The notes under the pieces are model-generated. The model saw nothing but the letters and a program-made list of their open reading frames with translations. It ran no database searches and was not told where the DNA came from. A DNA stretch of 52,966 nucleotides, taken from contig NZ_LMGJ01000038.1 of the NCBI RefSeq assembly GCF_001427385.1, positions 1-52,966 on the forward strand. The letters are read 5' to 3'. Each line of letters starts with the position of its first letter. Position 1 is the first letter of the stretch. Both the position numbers and the translations under genes were made by a program. Positions 25,134 through 34,742 of this stretch are shown piece by piece. This DNA is from Mesorhizobium sp. Root157 (GTDB lineage: Bacteria; Pseudomonadota; Alphaproteobacteria; Rhizobiales; Rhizobiaceae).

Positions 25134-26642
25134 TCAGTGCACCGTCGCGTACTTCATGATTTCTTCTTCCGTCGCATCGGCCTTGGCCAGTTCAGCCGTG
25201 ATGCGGCCTTCGCACATGACCAGGATGCGGTCACACATCCCGATCACCTCCGGCAGGTCGGACGAAACCATGAGGATGGCGAGGCCGTTGTGCTCGGTGA
25301 GGTCTACAAGCAGATCATAGATTTCGCGCTTGGCGCCGACATCGACGCCGCGCGTCGGCTCGTCGACCAGAAGAACGTCGCATTTGGCATGGAGCTGCTT
25401 GGCGATCACGCACTTCTGCTGATTGCCGCCCGATAGATTGCCGACGCGGGCATCGACGTCTGGCGTCTTGATCCGAAGCCTTGCGGCAAGGTCCTGAGCC
25501 GTCTTGCGCTCGTGGGCGAGGTTTAGCCAGAAACCGCTGAGAACATCGCGCAGGCGCGAAATGGTGATGTTGAAGCTGACCGATTGGGACAGAAACAGGC
25601 CGTCGGTCTTGCGATCTTCCGGCGCAAAGCCGATGCCGAGCGCAATCGCCTTGCGCGGCTTGTCGATGACCAGCGCCTTGCCGTGCAATTCGATGCGGCC
25701 ACGGTCGATGGCATCAGCCCCGATGATGGCGCGCAACAGTTCCGAGCGCCCAGCGCCGGCAAGGCCGCAAATGCCGACGATCTCGCCGCCACGCAGATTG
25801 AGCGAGATTTCCTTCAGCACCTTGCCGCGGTTGATATTGCTGATTTTCAGTACGTCTGCGCCGAACCTGGGATTGCGGGCGGGGAAATAGTCGCCGATCG
25901 AGCGCCCGACCATCGAGCGGATCAGGTCGTCTGTCGTCATTTCGCTGGTTGCGGTGGAATTCACCACCTTCCCGTCCCTGAGCACTGTAACGGTCTGGCT
26001 GATGTCGAAGACTTCCTTCAGCCGGTGCGAGATATAGATGAAGGAGACGCCCTCCTCCTGCAGGCTGCGAATGGTGGTGAACAGCTTCTGCAGTTCGTTG
26101 TCGCCGAGCACCGCCGATGGCTCGTCGAGCACGATCAGCCGGGCGTTGCGCGACAACGCGCGTGCGATTTCCACCATCTGCCGCTGGGCGACGCTCAGTC
26201 GATCGACGCGCGCCAGAGGATCGACCGTGAAGCCGAGACGGTCCATGAAACGCTTGGCATAGTTTGCCGCCTGCTTCCAATCGATCAGCCCGAACCGCGT
26301 GCGGGGCAAACGATGCAGGAAGATATTCTCCGCCACCGTCAGGTGCGGGGCCTGCGCGAATTCCTGGTAGATGACCGCAATTCCTAGGCCGATCATTTGC
26401 GACGGTGTCGGGAAGGCAACCGCCCTTCCATCGAAGGTGATCACGCCCTGATCCGCCTGATAGGCACCGGAGAGGATCTTCATCAGCGTCGATTTGCCGG
26501 CACCGTTCTCGCCGACCAATGCATGAACCTCGCCGCGCCGCACCGAGAAGCTGACGCCGTCAAGCGCGCGCACGCCAGGGAACGACTTGGCGATGCCGGC
26601 CATCTGCAGAATCATCGTCGGATCGAAGGTTTGACTGTTCAT
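25134..26642 (-). CDS. Sugar-type ABC ATPase with two nucleotide-binding domains (RbsA/MglA family)
   Basis: 502 residues holding two ATPase domains. The first has Walker A GENGAGKSTLMK, signature LSVAQRQMVEIARAL and Walker B LIVLDEPSAVL. The second has the family's degenerate Walker A (GLAGAGRSELLR), signature LSGGNQQKCVIAKQL and Walker B VLLVDEPTRGVD. It powers uptake of the solute bound by the RbsB-like protein. The chosen start has GGAGG eight bases ahead; another ATG seven codons upstream is possible. A LacI-type operator lies between it and the SDR gene, so the transporter part of the operon may have its own promoter. Confidence 0.92.
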   Translation of the reverse strand: MNSQTFDPTMILQMAGIAKSFPGVRALDGVSFSVRRGEVHALVGENGAGKSTLMKILSGAYQADQGVITFDGRAVAFPTPSQMIGLGIAVIYQEFAQAPHLTVAENIFLHRLPRTRFGLIDWKQAANYAKRFMDRLGFTVDPLARVDRLSVAQRQMVEIARALSRNARLIVLDEPSAVLGDNELQKLFTTIRSLQEEGVSFIYISHRLKEVFDISQTVTVLRDGKVVNSTATSEMTTDDLIRSMVGRSIGDYFPARNPRFGADVLKISNINRGKVLKEISLNLRGGEIVGICGLAGAGRSELLRAIIGADAIDRGRIELHGKALVIDKPRKAIALGIGFAPEDRKTDGLFLSQSVSFNITISRLRDVLSGFWLNLAHERKTAQDLAARLRIKTPDVDARVGNLSGGNQQKCVIAKQLHAKCDVLLVDEPTRGVDVGAKREIYDLLVDLTEHNGLAILMVSSDLPEVIGMCDRILVMCEGRITAELAKADATEEEIMKYATVH

Positions 26643-26696
26643 CGAGGTTGCCTCCAACGGCATGGTCCCGATCCTCTTTCGTTGTCCAATTGGGCA

Positions 26697-26712
26697 GAGA
26701 AATCGTTTTCTC
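26697..26712. promoter_or_regulatory. Predicted LacI-type operator ahead of the ABC ATPase gene
   Basis: GAGAAATCGTTTTCTC is a near-perfect 16-bp palindrome with a central CG, of the same type as the two sites facing the LacI gene at 28937. It lies 55 bases upstream of the ATPase start, inside the 99-bp gap after the SDR gene. Confidence 0.65.
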
Positions 26713-26741
26713 AACCAGAGCGCGAAACGTCCTTGAAGTCA

Positions 26742-27575
26742 TCAAAGTTGATGGATCTGCATACCTCCGCCGATGTTGTAGATATCGCCGGTGCTGAACG
26801 GCATGGCGCCCGTCGCCAGCGTGGCGATGCCGCGGGCGATGTCCTCGGGCTCGCCCCAGCGTCGCATCGGGCAGATGTCGCCAGCCGCCACAAGCGGCGA
26901 GTAGCGGTCGTATACATCCACCGTCATATTCGTGCGGATAAGGCCGGGGCGGATTTCATGCACCCTGATGCCCTCCTCGGCGAGCCGCAGCGCAAATTGC
27001 TGCGAGGCCATCGAGAGGCCGGCCTTGGACACGCAATACGGCCCCTTTTCCGGTGATACCAGACCGGCATTGGCCGAGGTGATGGTGATGATCGAGCGCT
27101 CTGCGGCGGGAGTTGTCTGCGCCACCATGCGGCGTGCTACCGCCTGGGTAAGGAAGAAGGTGCCGCGCAGATTGATGTTGATGAGATGATCGAACATCTC
27201 CTCCGACACTTCAAGGAGATCGCCTCGAACCGGCACCTGGATGCCGGCGTTGTTGACCAGGCAACTGATCGCGCCGAGTTCGCCTTCCACCCGATCGAGC
27301 GTAGCGTTGTAGGAACCGGTATCAGATATGTCGCATTGCCTGAACAGCGTCTTGCGTCCCGCCTGCCTCACCATCTCGACGGTTTCGCGGCCACTGTCAT
27401 CGTCGATGATGTCAATGACGGCGATGTCAAAGCCACTCCTCGCGAGTTCGCGACATATGGCTCGGCCGATGCCGCGGCGCCCACCAGTGACCAAGGCAAC
27501 GCCCCGCTCGCCGGCACCTGTCTGGGGTAGTTGCGACGTTTCGCTTGCGCGCGGAAGGGGTTCACTCAACGTCAT
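26742..27575 (-). CDS. SDR-family oxidoreductase, copy 1
   Basis: 277 residues. Classical short-chain dehydrogenase: cofactor motif VTGGRRGIGRAI, acidic residue in AVIDIIDDD pointing to NAD(H), NNAGIQ, catalytic Ser in ITSANAG and the Tyr-Lys pair in GPYCVSKAGLSMAS. FabG-like, so a 3-hydroxyacyl or a sugar alcohol could be the substrate. A Ser/Thr/Gln-rich N-terminal extension of about 23 residues precedes the fold. The start overlaps the stop of the CoA-transferase gene by four bases. Part of the LacI-facing operon. Confidence 0.88.
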   Translation of the reverse strand: MTLSEPLPRASETSQLPQTGAGERGVALVTGGRRGIGRAICRELARSGFDIAVIDIIDDDSGRETVEMVRQAGRKTLFRQCDISDTGSYNATLDRVEGELGAISCLVNNAGIQVPVRGDLLEVSEEMFDHLININLRGTFFLTQAVARRMVAQTTPAAERSIITITSANAGLVSPEKGPYCVSKAGLSMASQQFALRLAEEGIRVHEIRPGLIRTNMTVDVYDRYSPLVAAGDICPMRRWGEPEDIARGIATLATGAMPFSTGDIYNIGGGMQIHQL

Positions 27576-28789
27576 GACAGTTCTGTTGCCTTGCTGTGTT
27601 CGGTACGCGACGCGGCTACCGCACTCGCTTCGATGAGGTCGTCGGTTTCAGCTCGCGAGTAGCCGAGTTCGCCCAGGATTTCGCGCGTGTGCTCACCGAT
27701 CTCCAGCGCCAGAACCCGCACGTCCGGCACCTCGCCGTCATAGCGGTTGGGGTGATTGACGAGATGGATGGTCCGGCCCCTGACGTCGATGCGCCGGAAC
27801 ACCTGCATATGGGTGAGTTGCGGGTCGGCCAGTAGGTCGTCGTAGTAGGCGATCGGAGCCCACCAGATACCGCGCTCGTCGAGACGCATGGCGAGTTCGT
27901 CGGTGGTGAAGACGGCGGTCGCCCTGTCGAGCATGCGGGCATACTCGTCACGGTTCTTGTAGCGGTCGACGGTGACGGCGGCGCGCAATTCGTCACTGTC
28001 CACCGCCTCGGCCAGCACGCTTGCCTCACACAGCGAGATGACGACATGGCCATCGCGGGTCGGATAGACACCATAAGGCGCGGCGTGAAACCATGTTGCC
28101 AAATTGTGTTCACGCTTCAGCACTTCGCGCGTCATGCCGCCGGCGAAATAGTTGACCAGGGCCTCGCCCTGCAGGTCGATGGCGGAGTTGATAAGGCTGG
28201 ATTCGACGCGCGTCCCGAGACCTTCGCGGAGCTTGCGGATCAGGGCGCCGAGAATACCCATCGCCATCAATGCGCCACCGTGCTGGTCGACCACCGCGAC
28301 GCCGACCGGTGTCGGTCCGCCCTGCGGCGTTCCTGTTGCGCTGATCAGGCCGGAGCGTGCCTGGCACAAAATGTCCTGGCCGGGTTTCTGCGCCATCGGG
28401 CCGCTGGAACCGTAGCCGCTCGCCGAGGCAAAAATCAAATCTGGATTGATCTCGCGCAGCGCGGCTTCGTCGAAGCCGAGCCGTGAGAACACACCTGGAC
28501 GAAAGTTCTCGGACACGACATCTGCCGAGGCGATCAGCCGACGCGCTACGGCTTTGCCTTCCTCGCTCTTGAGGTCGATGGCGATGGAGCGCTTGTTGCG
28601 ATTGGCGCATAGGTAGAAGCCGCTGACGCCCTCGACATAAACATCGGCGCCAGACCAATGCCGCTCGTAGGCCCCGGTGAGAGGCTCGACCTTGATGACG
28701 TCCGCGCCCATGTCGGCCAGATACTGATCTGCGGCCGGACCCTGCAGAAAATGGCAAAAGCTGACGACCTTGATGCCATTGAGCAGCAT
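27572..28789 (-). CDS. Family III CoA-transferase (CaiB/BaiF), copy 1
   Basis: 405 residues. Family III enzymes move CoA between acyl groups by way of an Asp-CoA anhydride. Signatures: LQGPAADQYLADMGADVIKVE at the front, the YLCANRNKRSIAIDLK block, FASASGYGSSGP, the catalytic Asp most likely in VAVVDQHGGALMAMGIL, and the C-terminal NHPNRYDGE. It would activate an acid formed by the operon's oxidases. First gene of the leftward operon, divergent from the LacI gene with two operators between. The ATG chosen follows GGGGAG; a 21-residue in-frame extension would reach into the operator. Confidence 0.9.
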   Translation of the reverse strand: MLLNGIKVVSFCHFLQGPAADQYLADMGADVIKVEPLTGAYERHWSGADVYVEGVSGFYLCANRNKRSIAIDLKSEEGKAVARRLIASADVVSENFRPGVFSRLGFDEAALREINPDLIFASASGYGSSGPMAQKPGQDILCQARSGLISATGTPQGGPTPVGVAVVDQHGGALMAMGILGALIRKLREGLGTRVESSLINSAIDLQGEALVNYFAGGMTREVLKREHNLATWFHAAPYGVYPTRDGHVVISLCEASVLAEAVDSDELRAAVTVDRYKNRDEYARMLDRATAVFTTDELAMRLDERGIWWAPIAYYDDLLADPQLTHMQVFRRIDVRGRTIHLVNHPNRYDGEVPDVRVLALEIGEHTREILGELGYSRAETDDLIEASAVAASRTEHSKATELS

Positions 28790-28819
28790 CCGCTGTTCTC
28801 CCCTGAACTCCTTCGATGA

Positions 28820-28831
28820 GAAAACGTTTTC
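28820..28831. promoter_or_regulatory. Predicted LacI-type operator, CoA-transferase side
   Basis: GAAAACGTTTTC is a perfect 12-bp palindrome with a central CG, the classic LacI-family site. It lies 30 bases upstream of the CoA-transferase start codon. Confidence 0.8.
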
Positions 28832-28905
28832 ACATAGAAACTTGCGAGTCAAGCGAGTTTTTGCTTCGATCGCCTATGTGATTGTGCTAGATCAAGAAAA
28901 ACTGA

Positions 28906-28917
28906 TAAAACGTTTTC
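28906..28917. promoter_or_regulatory. Predicted LacI-type operator, regulator side
   Basis: TAAAACGTTTTC shares the AAAACGTTTT core with the site 86 bases away. It lies 19 bases before the regulator's start, so autoregulation and looping between the two sites are plausible. Confidence 0.8.
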
Positions 28918-28936
28918 ACAAACAGGAGAGCATCGC

Positions 28937-29983
28937 TTGGCTGGACGAGCCCAAGGACCAGACAGCGGCGGAGCCAAGCTGATCGACGTCGCCCGCCTCG
29001 CCAATTGTTCGCTTGCAACTGCCTCGCGCGTGCTCAATGGCAATCCGCGTGTCGGACAGGACGAGCGCGAGCGCGTCATGCGCGCGGCTGCAGATCTCGG
29101 CTATGTGCCCAACGGCTCGGCTCGGGCGCTGCGCTCGACCCGCTCGCGGCTGGTCGGCGCGATCATTCCGACGCTGGATCACGCCATCTATGCCACCATG
29201 GTCGATGGTCTGCAGGCGAAATTGGCCGAGAGCGGCGTTTCGGTGATCATCAGCACTTCGCACTATGATCTTGACCTGGAATTCGAACAGGCTCGCCTGC
29301 TTGTCGAGCGCGGTGCGGAATCAATCGTCCTGGTCGGCTCGGCGCACAGTGCGCAGACCATGGCCTTGCTTGACCAGAAGCGTGTCGACTACGTTCTCAC
29401 CTATACGTCGGTTGCCGCCGACACCGGAGCGGCGATCGGCTTCGACAACGAAAAGGCCGGTGCCGCCGCCGCCCGATTTCTGATGGATCTCGGTCATACC
29501 AGGCTCGGCATGATCGCTGGCATCACAACCAACAATGACCGCGCCAAGGGCCGCCTCGACGGCTTCCTGGCCGAGGTCGCTGCACGTGGCCACGATCCGG
29601 AGGCCGTGCCCGTGGTCGAGGGTGCTTACAAGGTCGAGAGCGGCCGGCAGGCGATGCGCTCGCTGATGGATCTGCCGGTGCGGCCAACCGCGGTATTCTG
29701 CGGCAGCGACATCCTGGCCACGGGCGCCATCAAATATTGCCAGCAGCAAGGCATTGCGATGCCGAAGGAAATCTCCATCGTGGGCTTCGACAATCTCGAG
29801 ATTGCCGAACTCACGGCGCCGGAACTGACCACCCTGGAAGTGCCTGCGCGCGAGATGGGCACCCTTGCAGCCAACTACATTCTCGCACCCGTCGCGCAGA
29901 AGAGGTACCTGCGTCAGACGGAGCTGCCCATCCGCATCATCGTGCGCGGCAGCACCGGAGCCGCGCCCAAGTTCTCAGAGTAA
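28937..29983 (+). CDS. LacI-family repressor, module A
   Basis: 348 residues. The N-terminal helix-turn-helix reads KLIDVARLANCSLATASRVLNG, followed by hinge GSARALRSTRSRLVGAIIP and a sugar-binding-type core (GFDNEKAGAAAARFLMDLGH, FCGSDILATGAIKYC, SIVGFDNLEIAELTAPELTT). The start is TTG, with AGGAG nine bases upstream and no ATG nearby; starting at a later Met would remove the DNA-binding helices. It faces the module A operon and two palindromic operators lie in the shared gap, so it most likely represses that operon and itself. The effector is probably the imported solute or a breakdown product. Confidence 0.92.
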   Translation: MAGRAQGPDSGGAKLIDVARLANCSLATASRVLNGNPRVGQDERERVMRAAADLGYVPNGSARALRSTRSRLVGAIIPTLDHAIYATMVDGLQAKLAESGVSVIISTSHYDLDLEFEQARLLVERGAESIVLVGSAHSAQTMALLDQKRVDYVLTYTSVAADTGAAIGFDNEKAGAAAARFLMDLGHTRLGMIAGITTNNDRAKGRLDGFLAEVAARGHDPEAVPVVEGAYKVESGRQAMRSLMDLPVRPTAVFCGSDILATGAIKYCQQQGIAMPKEISIVGFDNLEIAELTAPELTTLEVPAREMGTLAANYILAPVAQKRYLRQTELPIRIIVRGSTGAAPKFSE

Positions 29984-30087
29984 GCGCGGTCCTTTCAGCA
30001 CACGATATAGACCAGCCGGTTGGCATTGCCTCATCGCAACAAGAGTACCCGCAAAGTGGAACACAGTTGGCCACGGCTGCGGCCCGC

Positions 30088-31179
<1,092 letters not shown>

Positions 31180-31204
31180 ATCAAAACTCCGAATTGGGGC
31201 GCGT

Positions 31205-32062
31205 TCAGATGCGCAGGCCCTGGATCACGTATTTCTGGGCGAACAGCGTAATGATGACAGCCGGAATCATGGCCATTACCGCCATGGCGCTCATCAGATT
31301 CCATTCCGTTCCGAGTTCCGTCACAAACTGCGCCATCGTCACGGTAAGGAGCGGCGTGCGGTTGCCGGTAAGGATGAGAGCGAACAGGAATTCGTTCCAT
31401 GTCCACAGCCAGGACAGGATGCCGAGTGCCGCGATCGCCGGACCGGCAGCTGGCAGCGCCACCCGACGAAACGCCCCCCAGCGCGTGCAGCCGTCGATCA
31501 TGGCGGCATACTCCATCGACGGGTCGATGCCATCGAAGAAGCCTTTCATGATCCACGAGAAGAAGCAGACATGAACGGCGACATGGGCTGCCAGGATGCC
31601 GAAAAACGTGTCGTAGAGGCCGAGGGATTCATTGACTATGTAGAGGGGCAGCACCCAGGAAATGTAGGGCACGGTCCGGAACACATAGATGGAGGTGAAC
31701 CAGGTCTTCGGCAGCCAGCCCTTGAAGCGGGAGAGCATATAGCCACTGGTCACTGTCACTCCCAGCGAAAGGATCGTCGCCACAGTCGAGAGCAGGAACG
31801 AATTGATGAACGCCTCGACAACCACGCTGCGCTGGAAAACTTCGACGTAGTTGGCCAGCGTGAACTCGGTGCCGCGATAAATGTAGTAGACACCCCATCC
31901 CGGACGCAGCGACGTCACAACCAGGATGATGATCGGCGCCAGGAACAGCACAACCACGGCCGTAACCGCGATTGCAGTGAAGGCGGCGCGTGCGCCCGGC
32001 TGCAGGAAATCAAACAGGCGGGTCCGTCGTGGCGATGACTGAGCGGTGGAAGCAAGGCTCAT
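31205..32062 (-). CDS. Carbohydrate ABC permease (MalG-like)
   Basis: 285 residues, six membrane helices, with the coupling-loop motif EYAAMIDGCTRWGAFRRVALPAAGPAIAA. The start ATG overlaps the stop of the partner permease by four bases; a much longer in-frame extension lies wholly on the partner gene and is a shadow. It forms a heterodimeric pore with the MalF-like subunit. The C-terminus ends AQKYVIQGLRI, typical for MalG-type permeases (QRYIVRGLTAGAVKG in others). Confidence 0.9.
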   Translation of the reverse strand: MSLASTAQSSPRRTRLFDFLQPGARAAFTAIAVTAVVVLFLAPIIILVVTSLRPGWGVYYIYRGTEFTLANYVEVFQRSVVVEAFINSFLLSTVATILSLGVTVTSGYMLSRFKGWLPKTWFTSIYVFRTVPYISWVLPLYIVNESLGLYDTFFGILAAHVAVHVCFFSWIMKGFFDGIDPSMEYAAMIDGCTRWGAFRRVALPAAGPAIAALGILSWLWTWNEFLFALILTGNRTPLLTVTMAQFVTELGTEWNLMSAMAVMAMIPAVIITLFAQKYVIQGLRI

Positions 32063-33009
32063 CGGGACACATCCATGAAGCGGTTGATGAGGGCGTAGAG
32101 TGCCAGACCTGCCACCATGATGATCAGCGTGCCGATGACAGCTGCAGCAGACCCGCGGGCGAAATTCAGGTTCTGGAACGCTTCCATGTAGACGTAGATA
32201 CTGAACACCTCCGTGGATCGGGCAGGCCCCCCGCCTGTCAGCAACCAGACCTGGTCGAAGGTGCGGAAGCAATCGATGGCCCGGATGACGACGCACACTC
32301 CGATGACCGGGCGCAGCATCGGCACGGTGATATGGGTGAAGGTGCGCCAACGCCCCGCCGCATCCAGTGCCGCCGCCTCAAACGGCTCCTTGGGCAGGCT
32401 CTTCAGTCCGGCAAGCAACAACAGGCCAAACCACGGCGTCCAGATCCAGACATCAGTGAAGACGATTACCCCGAACGCATACCAGCGATCGGCTAGCCAG
32501 GCAGGTTGGCCAAGCCCGAGCCAGCCAAGGAATGCGTTGACCACGCCGAACTGGTCGTTGAAGGTCCAGCGCATCATCGTCGAAGCAATGACGGGGCCGA
32601 TCATCAACGGCAGCAGCACCACCGTCTGGACCAGTCGCTGGGCGGCGAAACCGCGATGGAGGAGCAGCGCGACCGCCATGCCGAGCGCCAACGAAAGACC
32701 GACGGAACCTACCATCAGCAGAAACGTGTTTGGCAGGACGGTGAAAAGGAAATTGGTGTCGCTGAGCACATAGCGATAGTGCTCGAGCCCGACCCAGGTC
32801 TTGTCCGGATCGTAAAGGGTCCAACGCCGGAAGCTTGCATCCGTGCCGATAAAGATCGGTACGACCTGGAACAGCAAGAGCACCAGCACAGACGGCAGGA
32901 TCAGGCCGATCTGGAAATTCAGCCGCTCGCCGATCAATCGGCTACGGCGGCGCGTCGCGGGGATTGCTCCCCGCGACGCTGGTTGACGATCTGCGGCAAC
33001 CGTCGGCAT
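32059..33009 (-). CDS. Carbohydrate ABC permease (MalF/UgpA-like)
   Basis: 316 residues with six membrane helices. The coupling loop reads LPKEPFEAAALDAAGRWRTFTHITVPMLRPV. The N-terminal 30 residues are basic and Arg-rich. I start at the ATG four bases after the binding-protein stop; another in-frame ATG 33 bases upstream would overlap that gene. It pairs with the MalG-like permease encoded next. Confidence 0.88.
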   Translation of the reverse strand: MPTVAADRQPASRGAIPATRRRSRLIGERLNFQIGLILPSVLVLLLFQVVPIFIGTDASFRRWTLYDPDKTWVGLEHYRYVLSDTNFLFTVLPNTFLLMVGSVGLSLALGMAVALLLHRGFAAQRLVQTVVLLPLMIGPVIASTMMRWTFNDQFGVVNAFLGWLGLGQPAWLADRWYAFGVIVFTDVWIWTPWFGLLLLAGLKSLPKEPFEAAALDAAGRWRTFTHITVPMLRPVIGVCVVIRAIDCFRTFDQVWLLTGGGPARSTEVFSIYVYMEAFQNLNFARGSAAAVIGTLIIMVAGLALYALINRFMDVSR

Positions 33010-33013
33010 CGCG

Positions 33014-34318
33014 TTATTTCGCGATCTGCTGGACGGCTGCATCGTGCAGGGTCTTCATGCCCCGCTCCAATACAGCGGGTATATCCTCCCGCTTGCCGCT
33101 CAAGGCTTCGGTCGAGATATCAGCGTAGGCCTTTTGCACCGCCGGCCAATTGGGGAAGTAGTAAGCCGACAGGATGTGGTCCTGCACGTCGAAGACGACC
33201 GCCTTGAGCTTGGCGAACACGGGATCCTGGCTGGCCAGTTCAGGCCACAATGTCGTGTTGGGCGGCGGTCCGCCAGTGCCCTTCCACTGGTCTATCTGGC
33301 CCTCTTTATCGAGCAGCATGGCGCCGAGCGCTTGCTTGGCGATATCCTTCTGCTTGGCATCCAGCGCCTTGGGGATGCCCCAGGCCCAGACGGTGTCCCA
33401 GGCCACATTGTGATCGAGGCGCGGCCCCATCGGCCACAGTGCCATCCCGACTTTTCCGGCGATCTTCGACTTTTCGGGATTGTTGAACTCTCCCAGGAAG
33501 GTCGAGTCGGCGAAGGTAAAGGCCGATTCTCCGGCCATGAAGATGGCGTTGGCTTCGTTGCGTCCGTAGGAAACCATGCCCTCGGGGCTGATCTTGTCCT
33601 TGTGCAGGTTGTCCCACCAGAACTCGATGGTCTCGCGGTGGCAATCTTCCGTCAGCGTCGGCACCCAGCCGCTCTTGTCGAGAACGGCGTTGTCGCGTTC
33701 GAATTTCGGATTGAAGATGTCGCAGCCGTTTGTCCACAGCGACCACCAGATGGAGAACCAGGTGTTCTGGTGGGTCATGCCGCCGACATAGCCCCACTTG
33801 GTCTTCCCTTCTTCCTGCAGCTTGTGGCCAACAGCCACCATGTCGGCCCAGGTCTTCGGCACGTCATTTTCGGCGACCAGATCGGTGCGGTAGAAGAATG
33901 TTCCGACTGTGTGCGCCAACGGAACCGCCGTCGGCTGACCTTCGTCGTTGGGGAAGGCGCGCATCGGCCCCTTCTGGATGGTATCCATGCCGGCGACGTC
34001 GGAGGTTTGTTCCACCCACTGCTTCCACAGTTGGCCCCAATCATCATTGTGCCAGAAGATATCGCAATCGGTGCCGCCGCTGCTGAGCATCTGGCTCATT
34101 TTCGGCAGATAGACCGAATAGGACATCGGATTCTTCTCGAATTCGACGTCGTTTGCCTTGGCCCATTTTTCCATCATTGCGACGTTCGCGTCGATAACGG
34201 GATGGCTCATGTAGCAGATCTTGAGCGTGCCTTCCGCCTGCGCAGGGGTAGCCCCAAGCGCAGCCAAACCGAGCACCATGCTCCCGGCCAAAGGCAGCCC
34301 TGTCAGTTTTCGTTTCAT
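33014..34318 (-). CDS. Carbohydrate ABC binding protein (family 1 solute-binding)
   Basis: 434 residues with a signal peptide (MKRKLTGLPLAGSMVLGLAALG, cut after AQA). The mature protein is a large family 1 solute-binding fold, rich in Trp (HNDDWGQLWKQWVEQ, TWFSIWWSLWTNG), which suits a ring-stacking sugar or cyclic ligand. First gene of the module B importer operon; GGAGGAA precedes the ATG. A palindromic LacI-type site lies about 90 bases upstream of the start. The ligand cannot be assigned. Confidence 0.9.
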   Translation of the reverse strand: MKRKLTGLPLAGSMVLGLAALGATPAQAEGTLKICYMSHPVIDANVAMMEKWAKANDVEFEKNPMSYSVYLPKMSQMLSSGGTDCDIFWHNDDWGQLWKQWVEQTSDVAGMDTIQKGPMRAFPNDEGQPTAVPLAHTVGTFFYRTDLVAENDVPKTWADMVAVGHKLQEEGKTKWGYVGGMTHQNTWFSIWWSLWTNGCDIFNPKFERDNAVLDKSGWVPTLTEDCHRETIEFWWDNLHKDKISPEGMVSYGRNEANAIFMAGESAFTFADSTFLGEFNNPEKSKIAGKVGMALWPMGPRLDHNVAWDTVWAWGIPKALDAKQKDIAKQALGAMLLDKEGQIDQWKGTGGPPPNTTLWPELASQDPVFAKLKAVVFDVQDHILSAYYFPNWPAVQKAYADISTEALSGKREDIPAVLERGMKTLHDAAVQQIAK

Positions 34319-34409
34319 CAACTTCCTCCCAAGAAATCCGGTTCGCGCCGTCCTAAGCAAATTGCGGACCGTGCGATTTGCGATGCTCAGTTACATACCG
34401 CTCCAATTT

Positions 34410-34425
34410 ATGAAACCGCTTTCAT
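34410..34425. promoter_or_regulatory. Predicted LacI-type operator of the module B importer
   Basis: ATGAAACCGCTTTCAT is a 16-bp palindrome (6-bp arms, central CG) 92 bases upstream of the binding-protein start. It has the same arms as the site ahead of the module B crotonase. Confidence 0.75.
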
Positions 34426-34656
34426 TTCATTTCGAAGAACAATGGCGCACGCGATTGGGGCGCCAGAACCGGCCTCTGACTCTTGGATTAGCCCGCAAAT
34501 CTTACTGTTTTGCGACGCAGGAAGTCAAGCGCCGGACATCGTTTTTGGATCAAATACGACGAAGGTCTGGTGCAATTGATGTCAAGTTTGCATAATTTCT
34601 GTGCTATTTTGCCCCCGGATTCAAATAAACATCTGTTTTATATGAGTTTTAATTTC

Positions 34657-34670
34657 TGCAAACGCTTTCA
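34657..34670. promoter_or_regulatory. Predicted LacI-type operator of the module B regulator
   Basis: TGCAAACGCTTTCA is an imperfect palindrome with a central CG, 73 bases upstream of the regulator's start; consistent with autoregulation. The surrounding 424-bp divergent gap is AT-rich and carries no gene. Confidence 0.6.
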
Positions 34671-34742
34671 TTCATTTGGCACGATGTACACTTGGTGCTA
34701 CGCTGGATGCTGCGGGATTCGCGCAACGCAAGAGGAGTTTCG

